Below, piece by piece: positions 1 through 5,681 of a stretch of 5,681 nt of DNA. The notes beneath the pieces are model-generated. The model saw nothing but the letters and a program-made list of their open reading frames with translations, was not told the origin of the DNA and made no database searches. The position numbers and the translations under genes were made by a program. The stretch comes from Bacteroidetes/Chlorobi group bacterium ChocPot_Mid (GTDB taxonomy: Bacteria; Bacteroidota; Ignavibacteria; Kapaibacteriales; UBA2268), in NCBI GenBank assembly GCA_003731675.1, contig RCNQ01000286.1, positions 1 through 5,681 of the forward strand, given 5' to 3'. Each line of letters opens with the position of its first letter. Positions within the stretch are counted from its first letter, which is position 1.

Positions 1-5
1 TGCTT

Positions 6-35
6 CAAAAATATGAATATTCTCTTGTTTTTCAG
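6..35 (-). promoter_or_regulatory. Possible Bacteroidota-type promoter reading out of the window
   Basis: On the minus strand, positions 13-6 read TATTTTTG, a full match to the TAnnTTTG -7 box known for the primary sigma factor of Bacteroidota. Nineteen bases upstream (35-33) is CTG, a poor match to the TTG/TTTG -33 element. It lies beyond the susD terminator and would drive a minus-strand gene to the left, outside the window. No minus-strand ATG or GTG lies between here and the edge. An 8-base AT-rich motif can easily occur by chance in such DNA, so this is only a candidate. Confidence 0.2.
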
Positions 36-93
36 TATGTTAATTTTTAGAACTCCCCTTTATATTTTTGACGTATATTAAAACAATTATTTT

Positions 94-126
94 ATAAAAA
101 AACCGGCAGATATAAATCCACCGGTT
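94..126 (-). terminator. Rho-independent terminator of the susCD operon
   Basis: Read on the minus strand, AACCGG (126-121) and CCGGTT (106-101) form a perfect 6-bp stem around a 14-base loop. The stem runs straight into a T-tract (102-96), followed by more A/T. It starts 23 bases after the susD stop codon, the usual position for an intrinsic terminator. On the plus strand the same hairpin is followed by CTTATAATT and not a T-run, so termination is expected mainly for minus-strand transcripts. The stem is short but has a GC core in otherwise very AT-rich DNA. Confidence 0.8.
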
Positions 127-149
127 CTTATAATTCGATTTACATTTAG

Positions 150-1577
150 TTAATCTTGAATACCTCCATATTTTTTATTCAAAATCCATCTAACCAACTC
201 AGGGTCTTGAAATTTATCATGTTCTTTTACATCAGCATAATGAGGATTTGCATTTTTCTCGCTTATCGGATAAATCCAACGATATGGAACACCACTTTCA
301 GGTAAAGTGCCTGTCCTTCTCATATCATGATACGCCTGACCCTCGAGGAATAACTGCAAATACTTTTGCTTTAAGATTTCTGCAATAGTAGCATCTTTAT
401 CAGTACTTGAGAAATCAGTAAGACCTGCATTTGTCCTGATGATATTTACATCACCAATAGCCCCAGGTAAATCTGTACCTCTTGCTTTGCACTCAGCTCT
501 GATTAAGATTGTTTCCTCATAAGAGATTGCCGGGAAATAATCACCATAACCACCATACTTCTTTAAATGACAAGTTAGCGAATTATCAGTTTCTTTTGGA
601 TCTGGTGCAGGATTGTATGTCCTTGTATCCAAAGCATAACCCCAGTATTCCCCATCATCGTTTGGTGTGAAATACTCAGCAATTCGATTGTCATTTGGTT
701 CTGATTTGAGCAATCGCATAAATGTAGCTTCACATCTTATCGGCTCACCAGTCTCTGTTAATGTCCAATGTCCCCAGGGTGAATATTCTCCTGCATTATT
801 AGTATGAATTCCATATAAAGTATTTGCCTTTGTAGAAATACCTAAATTTGCTTCAGTTAATGCTTGACCATACTCTCCCATATGTAGATGATACCTTGCT
901 TTCAATGAATGAACAACTTCTGTCCATTTTGCACCATCACCACCAAAATTCAAATCCCTATCTAATGCACCAGCATTCGCAAAATAAGTGAGGGCTTCAT
1001 CTAATAATGATTGAACCTTAGTGTAAGCATCTCTTTGGCTTACAAATACTGGAGGTTCCAATCCATTAATTTCAATTGGAATAGAACCATACATAGCAGC
1101 CATTTCCCCAAAGAAAATAGCTCTGTAAGTCTTCGCCATTCCCATAATTGTATTCAACTTTCCAGCATAAGCCTCTGTTTTAAATACATCAGGAGCCCAA
1201 GCAATTATATCAGTAGTAATCTTCACTCCACGATAACCTGTGAGTTTCCATGCATCGTCGGGTGGACCATCTTCTGTGATTGCATAACTGTTCCAGTAAG
1301 TTGGCTGTGGTCTTCCTAATCCCGGAGGAGCGACCATCTGCCAAGTAAACATACTATTAATTCTTGACCTATCGCTTGAGTAAAAATCAGCGGCAGCTAC
1401 CTGCATTGCTATTGTCAAACCATAAATACCATCAATAGATTTCATTTTATCTTGCTTAATTGCGTTTGGTGATTGGTTGATGCTGTCATCAATATCACAA
1501 GAAGTTACAACTAACACAAATGCAAACAACGAGAGCAAGAGTTTTATGCTAATTCTGTTTAAATTCATCGTTTTCAT
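150..1577 (-). CDS. susD: SusD/RagB family outer-membrane nutrient-binding lipoprotein
   Basis: This 475-residue protein is a SusD-like surface lipoprotein, the substrate-capturing lid of a SusC/SusD uptake complex. A basic start (MKTMNLNR) and a hydrophobic stretch (about 11-25) lead to the lipobox VVTSC, with Cys27 as the likely lipidated residue. The acidic DIDD that follows resembles the surface-export signals of Bacteroidota lipoproteins. Family landmarks come in order: a helical TPR-like region with AKTYRAIFFGEMAAMYGSIP (148-167), SLKARYHLHMGEYGQAL (224-240), ETILIRAECKARG (355-367), the near-diagnostic LFLEGQAYHDMRRTG (409-423), and YPISEKNANP (436-445) near the C-terminus. Length is normal for the family (roughly 450-600) and the frame is intact. 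ATG 1577-1575 is chosen because a strong Shine-Dalgarno sits 5 bases upstream; a second in-frame ATG at codon 4 is less well placed. The gene follows susC after 12 bases and a terminator follows it. The symbol denotes the family; binding to starch is not implied, and the ligand is unknown. Confidence 0.95.
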   Translation of the reverse strand: MKTMNLNRISIKLLLSLFAFVLVVTSCDIDDSINQSPNAIKQDKMKSIDGIYGLTIAMQVAAADFYSSDRSRINSMFTWQMVAPPGLGRPQPTYWNSYAITEDGPPDDAWKLTGYRGVKITTDIIAWAPDVFKTEAYAGKLNTIMGMAKTYRAIFFGEMAAMYGSIPIEINGLEPPVFVSQRDAYTKVQSLLDEALTYFANAGALDRDLNFGGDGAKWTEVVHSLKARYHLHMGEYGQALTEANLGISTKANTLYGIHTNNAGEYSPWGHWTLTETGEPIRCEATFMRLLKSEPNDNRIAEYFTPNDDGEYWGYALDTRTYNPAPDPKETDNSLTCHLKKYGGYGDYFPAISYEETILIRAECKARGTDLPGAIGDVNIIRTNAGLTDFSSTDKDATIAEILKQKYLQLFLEGQAYHDMRRTGTLPESGVPYRWIYPISEKNANPHYADVKEHDKFQDPELVRWILNKKYGGIQD

Positions 1578-1582
1578 AATTT

Positions 1583-1591
1583 CCTCCTTTT
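1583..1591 (-). promoter_or_regulatory. Strong Shine-Dalgarno of susD overlapping the susC stop codon
   Basis: The minus strand reads AAAAGGAGG, then AAATT, then the ATG of susD. The 5' end of this purine run occupies the last two bases of the susC TAA stop (1592-1590). A ribosome terminating on susC would therefore sit on the susD binding site, which suggests translational coupling and matched amounts of the two partners. It also supports the first ATG over the one at codon 4. Strong AGGAGG motifs are uncommon in many Bacteroidota, which often start translation without one. Confidence 0.75.
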
Positions 1592-4500
1592 AATAGATTA
1601 TTGATATTCCGAAACGGAAAGACATCGTTTGCGGCAATGTAAAATAATCAAACCCACGCCCTTCTGCAAGTGAGAATGTGTTAACTTCAGGGTCAAACCC
1701 AGTATAATCAGTATAGGTGTATAGGTTCCTGCCAGTCAATGTGAATACAACTGTATTAATATTCCACTCTTGCAAGCCATGCCACCTGTATTCCAATGAA
1801 ACCTCTCGCAATTTAATAAACGAACCGTCTTGAACATGTGGTTCATTTATATAAAAACCATTTTCATAAGTTCGATACTTTTGTGTTTTATCTGCATTCT
1901 CAAATTGTGCGTTTCCTAATGAATCCCAACCTGTAAATATGGTTACTTGTTGACCTAATTCATTCTTCCACAATTGTTCCCTATCCTTCGTATCACCATG
2001 AGTACCAAAATTATACAAAGCTCCACGGGTTCCATTCCAAACATCGAATCCCCAGGCAGCATCAATCAGAAAACTGAAAGTGAAGTCCTTTAAAAATGTG
2101 AAATCACTTCTAAAGCTAAATAGAAACTCTGGATTAGGATTGCCGATTATCCTCAAATTTGGATCGTGAATTGGAGCTCCTACATATCCCATCTCCATTT
2201 GGTCTTTGTAAACCTTTTTACCTTTATCCATATAATAGATTGCTCCCTTTTTCCCGTCTTCATTAACGAAATCAGGGTCCCACTGAGAATATACTATTTT
2301 CCCATTCTCATCTCTTAAAAATCCTACTCCATAAAATATACCGAGTTCATATCCTTGCTTTGCAATATTTTGAATACCAACAAAACCTCCGTTTAGTGCT
2401 ACGTAATCTGCTCCTACAAGTTTTGTGACTTTATTTGTAACAGTAGAATAGTTAAAATTAAAGTTCCAAACAAAATCATCAGTCAATACCGGAGTAGCTT
2501 TTAATGAGAGTTCAAGCCCTTGATTGTACATTTGCCCTGCGTTTCTTAATTGCTGGTCGAACCCAGTTGATGCGGCTAATGGAACATCAAGAATTAAATC
2601 AAACATATTCTCATAGTAATATGTAGCTTCTAAACCTATACGATTGTTGAGAAAACCTAAGTCAATGCCAATTTCTCTTTCAACTGTACGTTCAGGTCCA
2701 ATAACATCAGAACCTGCTACTACATTATAATCAGCTGGTAATCCACCTTGGCGATATCCGATAAATCCATTACGATTAGCTACTGAACTTCTGTCCCATG
2801 GGTCAAAAAATCCACCGGTTCCATACAAGTAATTCGTCGCATAAATTCCAGGTAAAGTTGGTGAACCTGCTTCACCATAAGATGCCCTTAATCTAACATT
2901 ACTCAAAATGTCTTTGATATCTTTCATAAACTCTTCGTCTGAAAGTGTGTAAGACAATCCTGCTTTTGGATAATAATGGAATTTCTCTGAAGAACCAAAA
3001 GTAGATTTTCCATCTCTTCTCAAAGCTAATGTCAATGAAATTCTATCCCACAAAGTAGATGTTAATTGAGCAAATAAACCTACTGTTTTCTTCTTGTAAA
3101 TTGCTGAGCCACCATCTTTTGTAGCACCTGCTTCGATTGCATCAAAGTGTGGTGATGTCTCAACTGCATTAACCCAGTCGCTTTTGTTGTCATACCATAT
3201 TATCTGACTTCCCAGAATCAAGTTGGTTTGCAATTGGTTATCAAAAAAAGCTTGAGATAAAGTACCTGTGAAATCCAGATTCATCTGATTGGTTGCTATT
3301 GCTTGATGTTCAATTCGACCGTTTCTGTTAGGTGAACTTGCGGCTCCAACAGCTAATCTTTCAACATTAGCATAAGAGTAATTATCCAAGCCAAAATTCC
3401 CAGCAAAAGTCAACCAGTAAAATGGCTTCCATTTCAAATCACTACTATGAATAAACCTGTCAATCTTTGAATTGAATGTGTTCATCTTCTGAGTCCAAAT
3501 CGGATTATCATATCCTGCAAACCTTCTTTGAGTTCCATCAGGATACAAGTATTTACTATTATCAAATTCAGGAGGTGTTCTTAAAGCACCAAGCAAAATA
3601 CCAGAAGTGTTCGAACCATCTTGAGGTAAATCATTGTTGATTGAAATATAATTGTTATTAATTTGTAAAGTTACACCTGGTAACAAAGACATACCCAAAT
3701 TAGCTCTGACACTTGCTCTGTCATAGTTAGAACCTTCAACAAAACCTTGAATTCCTTCGATAGTCCCATTAACTAAATAATCAAACTGGGGTACTCCACC
3801 AGAAATCGAAAGTGATTGAACTTGTGAAAGGCCAGTCCTGAAAGGAACCTCATCTTGTTTATAGGTTTTTGTACCTGCTGGTAACTTTGCCCCCCAAGAA
3901 TCGCTTGAGCCAGGAGTCTGAGTCGTTTCATTAACCTTCTTTCTCTGACCATAAGTAGTCTGAAGTGGCACTGAACCATACTTTTGGTCAACCTGAACAT
4001 TAGAAGAATATGTTATACGAGATGGCTTCCCCTCAGGAGATAATGCTCCTTTTTTAGTTGTAATCAAAACAACACCATTAGCCGCTTGAGAGCCGTAAAT
4101 TGCTGCTGCAGAAGCACCTTTGAGTATTTCCATTGATTCAATATCCAATGGGTTGATATCAATTGCTCTGTTACCAAATTGTTTGGTTCCACTTGGGTCA
4201 TAAAGAGCATCATTGTCCATAATTGTACCGTCAATTACATACAAAGGCTCTGAACTACCCATAATAGTCTTTCTACCTCTCATTGTAATGTAAGTCCCAG
4301 CTCCGGGTGTTCCACTGCTTTTAGTAACTTGAACACCTGAAACTCTACCGCTAAGAGCATCTATTGCAGAGGAAGAAATCACTCTTGCAACTTCTTTGCC
4401 ACTCACTGAACCAATGGTATTACCGAGTTTGTTTTTATCAACCTCGCCGCTTAGTCCAATAACGACAATTTCGTCAGTTGTAATACCACTTGTCGTTAAC

Positions 4501-4865
4501 TCAAAGTTGACAGTTTCTGTCTCACCTGCTTTTAATGTTACTTCTTGCGAAATATCATCATAACCGATAAACTTAGCCCTCAAAGTATATTTGCCTGCTG
4601 GCGCTTTGAACGAAAAGTTACCATCCTTATCAGTAACAGAACCAGCTCTTATAGATGGTATTGCAACTGTTGCACCGATTAAAGCTTGCTTTGTCGTTTT
4701 ATCAACAACTTTCCCTTTAATCTCGGCTTTCTGTGCCAAGACATTTCCTGACATCAGTACCAAAGCAATAAAAATGCTTAGAATAGTAAGGTAAATAGGT
4801 GGTTTTTTTTGGAACCTATTCCTAAATCCCCTTACGGGTTGGGATTCGGTTTTTGTAGTATCCAT
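1590..4865 (-). CDS. susC: SusC/RagA family TonB-linked outer-membrane transporter
   Basis: This 1091-residue protein is a TonB-dependent outer-membrane barrel that imports the substrate captured by SusD, using proton-motive energy relayed by TonB-ExbBD. Residues 1-23 form a long basic n-region, 24-42 a hydrophobic core, and cleavage is likely after VLA (42-44). Residues 48-125 are the carboxypeptidase-regulatory-like Ig domain (KGKVVDKTTKQALIGATV; VTDKDGNFSF). TTDEIVVIG (129-137) is the TonB-box region. The plug (about 140-275) carries MRGRKTI, PLYVIDG (207-213) and the SusC signature LKGASAAAIYGSQAANGVVL (248-267). The rest is the barrel, with RRDGKSTFG, RASYGEAGSP and GRNLYTYTDYTGFDPEVN (1045-1062), ending in FRFGISIIY, an aromatic C-terminal strand. 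Length is typical (about 950-1150). There is no STN domain, so no direct anti-sigma signalling is expected. ATG 4865 is required because the next in-frame Met (38) lies inside the signal sequence. The frame is complete, and susD follows after 12 bases. Transported compound unknown. Confidence 0.96.
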   Translation of the reverse strand: MDTTKTESQPVRGFRNRFQKKPPIYLTILSIFIALVLMSGNVLAQKAEIKGKVVDKTTKQALIGATVAIPSIRAGSVTDKDGNFSFKAPAGKYTLRAKFIGYDDISQEVTLKAGETETVNFELTTSGITTDEIVVIGLSGEVDKNKLGNTIGSVSGKEVARVISSSAIDALSGRVSGVQVTKSSGTPGAGTYITMRGRKTIMGSSEPLYVIDGTIMDNDALYDPSGTKQFGNRAIDINPLDIESMEILKGASAAAIYGSQAANGVVLITTKKGALSPEGKPSRITYSSNVQVDQKYGSVPLQTTYGQRKKVNETTQTPGSSDSWGAKLPAGTKTYKQDEVPFRTGLSQVQSLSISGGVPQFDYLVNGTIEGIQGFVEGSNYDRASVRANLGMSLLPGVTLQINNNYISINNDLPQDGSNTSGILLGALRTPPEFDNSKYLYPDGTQRRFAGYDNPIWTQKMNTFNSKIDRFIHSSDLKWKPFYWLTFAGNFGLDNYSYANVERLAVGAASSPNRNGRIEHQAIATNQMNLDFTGTLSQAFFDNQLQTNLILGSQIIWYDNKSDWVNAVETSPHFDAIEAGATKDGGSAIYKKKTVGLFAQLTSTLWDRISLTLALRRDGKSTFGSSEKFHYYPKAGLSYTLSDEEFMKDIKDILSNVRLRASYGEAGSPTLPGIYATNYLYGTGGFFDPWDRSSVANRNGFIGYRQGGLPADYNVVAGSDVIGPERTVEREIGIDLGFLNNRIGLEATYYYENMFDLILDVPLAASTGFDQQLRNAGQMYNQGLELSLKATPVLTDDFVWNFNFNYSTVTNKVTKLVGADYVALNGGFVGIQNIAKQGYELGIFYGVGFLRDENGKIVYSQWDPDFVNEDGKKGAIYYMDKGKKVYKDQMEMGYVGAPIHDPNLRIIGNPNPEFLFSFRSDFTFLKDFTFSFLIDAAWGFDVWNGTRGALYNFGTHGDTKDREQLWKNELGQQVTIFTGWDSLGNAQFENADKTQKYRTYENGFYINEPHVQDGSFIKLREVSLEYRWHGLQEWNINTVVFTLTGRNLYTYTDYTGFDPEVNTFSLAEGRGFDYFTLPQTMSFRFGISIIY

Positions 4866-4870
4866 AAATT

Positions 4871-4876
4871 CCCCTT
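4871..4876 (-). promoter_or_regulatory. Weak ribosome-binding site of susC
   Basis: The minus strand reads AAGGGG five bases before the ATG at 4865-4863. It is a weaker anti-SD match than the AAAAGGAGG in front of susD. It supports the annotated susC start, which the signal peptide requires anyway. Confidence 0.5.
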
Positions 4877-4911
4877 AAATTGGTTAAGAAATAGTTAATT
4901 TAATAAAAATA

Positions 4912-4940
4912 AAAATCTATTATTTTTTTATAAGTATCAA
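4912..4940 (-). promoter_or_regulatory. Candidate susCD promoter, proximal
   Basis: The minus strand has TTG at 4940-4938, an 18-base spacer, then TAGATTTT at 4919-4912, which is 7 of 8 to the Bacteroidota -7 box TAnnTTTG. Initiation a few bases further on would give a leader of about 40 bases, a common length. The background is almost pure A/T, so chance matches are likely. I prefer this candidate only for its distance to the start codon. Confidence 0.25.
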
Positions 4941-5045
4941 TTATCCTTTCAAAAATTTATAAAAAAATCAATTTATTTATTCAAGGTCAACCCAAGTATA
5001 AAATTCTATTTCTCATCAATAACCATTTTCATAATTTTGAACAAC

Positions 5046-5077
5046 GAAAATTAAATAAATATCTATACTAATCCAAA
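5046..5077 (-). promoter_or_regulatory. Candidate susCD promoter, distal
   Basis: The minus strand has a full TTTG -33 element at 5077-5074, a 20-base spacer, and TAATTTTC at 5053-5046, 7 of 8 to TAnnTTTG. The -33 element is better than in the proximal candidate, but it implies a leader of about 175 bases. Such a long leader could carry post-transcriptional control, although I see no convincing structure in it. Confidence 0.22.
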
Positions 5078-5185
5078 TGTTTTTAAAGAATAATTTTAAT
5101 ATTTAAATTAAATTAATAATTATTTAATTAATGCTTATATTTGTAAGTATCTTGTAATTAAACAAAATATGAAACTTGACAGCAA

Positions 5186-5681
5186 TTATTTACTGTTTCT
5201 TTTAATAACTACTAAAGTCTGGTCATCACTAAAATCTGAATCTTTAGTAAATCTTTGTACACTTTCAATTATTGCAAAAGCAATTTCTTCAGGTGTTTTT
5301 TCATGATATTTTTTTATTTCATTGAACAATCTATCCTCACCATATAATTCTCCGTCTTTATCTCTTGCCTCTGTAATTCCGTCAGTATAGAGAACAAGTA
5401 TATCAGAAGGATGCATTCTGATATTTTCAACTCCGAATTTCTGATGTTCAAGCAAGCCCAAAAAACCTCCTGTAGAATCCAGTTTCTGCCAGGTATCCGT
5501 GGTAGGACGATAATGAATTGGTGGACAATGTCCCGCATTAGCATAAAGTACAAGTCTGTTTGAGGATAATGTTAATTCACAATAAAACAGCGTTACAAAT
5601 CTTTCATAAGGAAATGTTTCGTAAATCAAATTGTTTAATTTAGACATAAATTTCGATATACTCGGTGTAAAAGTACTACCC
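5186..5681 (-). CDS. PP2C-type SpoIIE/RsbU serine phosphatase, C-terminal part
   Basis: This is the 3' end of a PPM-type protein serine/threonine phosphatase of the SpoIIE/RsbU class, which typically dephosphorylates an anti-sigma-factor antagonist (STAS protein) in a partner-switching pathway. The reading frame is open to the window edge. Eleven in-frame codons (GSTFTPSISKF) precede the first Met at 5647-5645, and they fit the family helix before the conserved LN..I segment, so that Met is internal. In order come RFVTLFYCEL, the ANAGHCPPIHY motif, GGFLGL, DILVLYTDGITEARDKDGE with a metal-binding Asp, LYGEDRLF, and SDDQTLVVIKR with the second acidic metal-binding site. These catalytic motifs are intact. 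The first one (GD..GHG) and any sensor domain (GAF, PAS, HAMP or receiver) lie outside the window, so full activity and the input signal cannot be judged. It is co-directional with susC but 320 bases away, so it is probably a separate unit. Confidence 0.92.
   Translation of the reverse strand, partial: GSTFTPSISKFMSKLNNLIYETFPYERFVTLFYCELTLSSNRLVLYANAGHCPPIHYRPTTDTWQKLDSTGGFLGLLEHQKFGVENIRMHPSDILVLYTDGITEARDKDGELYGEDRLFNEIKKYHEKTPEEIAFAIIESVQRFTKDSDFSDDQTLVVIKRNSK

Larger units (their letters stand above)
4866..5185. other. Very AT-rich intergenic region upstream of susC
   Basis: This 320-base stretch separates the phosphatase stop from the susC start and is about 17% GC by hand count (53 of 320). 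I find no supported gene: the longest obvious minus-strand start (5032) gives only eight codons (MKMVIDEK). Homopolymer A/T runs fill 4901-4980 and 5081-5135, while 4981-5030 is the least AT-rich part. I see no GC-stemmed hairpin that could terminate the phosphatase transcript, no tRNA-like fold and no recognisable riboswitch. It presumably contains the susCD promoter and 5' leader; two weak promoter candidates are listed separately. Confidence 0.6.

Noticed and set aside
1..81. Plus-strand frame open from the left edge to a TAA at 79-81 (about 26 codons, hydrophobic)
   Set aside because: It could be the tail of a convergent gene, but a run this short is common by chance and shows no family motif. 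The hairpin downstream lacks a T-tract on the plus strand.
1011..1319. Plus-strand open frame of 102 codons
   Set aside because: It lies wholly antisense to the well-supported susD, has no recognisable motif and an S/C/H-rich composition typical of a shadow frame.
3773..4000. Minus-strand open frame of 75 codons
   Set aside because: It is an alternative frame inside susC, rich in Arg, Leu and Gln, with no family features. The susC frame continues uninterrupted through it.
4591..4794. Plus-strand open frame of 67 codons
   Set aside because: It is antisense to the signal-peptide and Ig-like domain of susC, with no motif or supporting context.
5006..5032. Short minus-strand peptide MKMVIDEK upstream of susC as a possible leader peptide
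   Set aside because: It has no Shine-Dalgarno, no attenuator hairpin after it and no informative codon run. It is best explained as chance.
5031..5053. Seven-base A/T inverted repeat (TAATTTT / AAAATTA) overlapping the distal promoter candidate
   Set aside because: It is weak and AT-only, and not distinguishable from background composition.
5111..5130. AT-only inverted repeats around AATAATTATT, considered as a phosphatase terminator or operator
   Set aside because: There is no GC in the stem and no T-run in the right place. Such palindromes are expected in DNA this AT-rich.
5314..5553. Minus-strand open frame of 79 codons
   Set aside because: It is an out-of-frame shadow of the phosphatase, whose conserved motifs are all in the other frame.

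Overview
This AT-rich window looks like chromosomal DNA from a Bacteroidota-type bacterium (Bacteroidetes, Ignavibacteria, Kapabacteria or a near relative). The main reason is a complete SusC/SusD pair, a nutrient-uptake system essentially confined to that superphylum. Supporting traits are an SPII lipoprotein signal with an acidic stretch after the cysteine, and weak matches to the TTG / TAnnTTTG promoter type of this group. The sequence alone does not fix a genus.

All recognisable genes lie on the minus strand, so they are read from right to left. At the right edge (5186-5681) is the 3' part of a SpoIIE/RsbU-type PP2C serine phosphatase; its 5' part lies outside the window. Next comes a 320-base non-coding stretch (4866-5185) of only about 17% GC by hand count, which should hold the leader and promoter of the next operon. 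Then follow a 1091-residue SusC/RagA-type TonB-dependent outer-membrane transporter (1590-4865) and a 475-residue SusD/RagB-type lipoprotein (150-1577). These two are separated by only 12 bases, and the ribosome-binding site of susD begins inside the susC stop codon. A hairpin followed by a T-run (94-126) closes the operon.

SusC and SusD normally form one outer-membrane complex. SusD is a surface lid that captures a glycan, peptide or other large nutrient, and SusC is the TonB-energised barrel that imports it. No hydrolase, sensor, sigma/anti-sigma pair or sulfatase is visible, and the terminator directly follows susD, so the pair looks like a self-contained two-gene operon whose substrate cannot be predicted here. 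The phosphatase is probably a separate signalling gene that merely neighbours the operon.

I see no mobile element, CRISPR array, RNA gene or undescribed system. The points worth a second look are modest: translational coupling of the pair, the orphan nature of the operon, an A8 run in the signal-peptide region of susC, and the very AT-rich leader.
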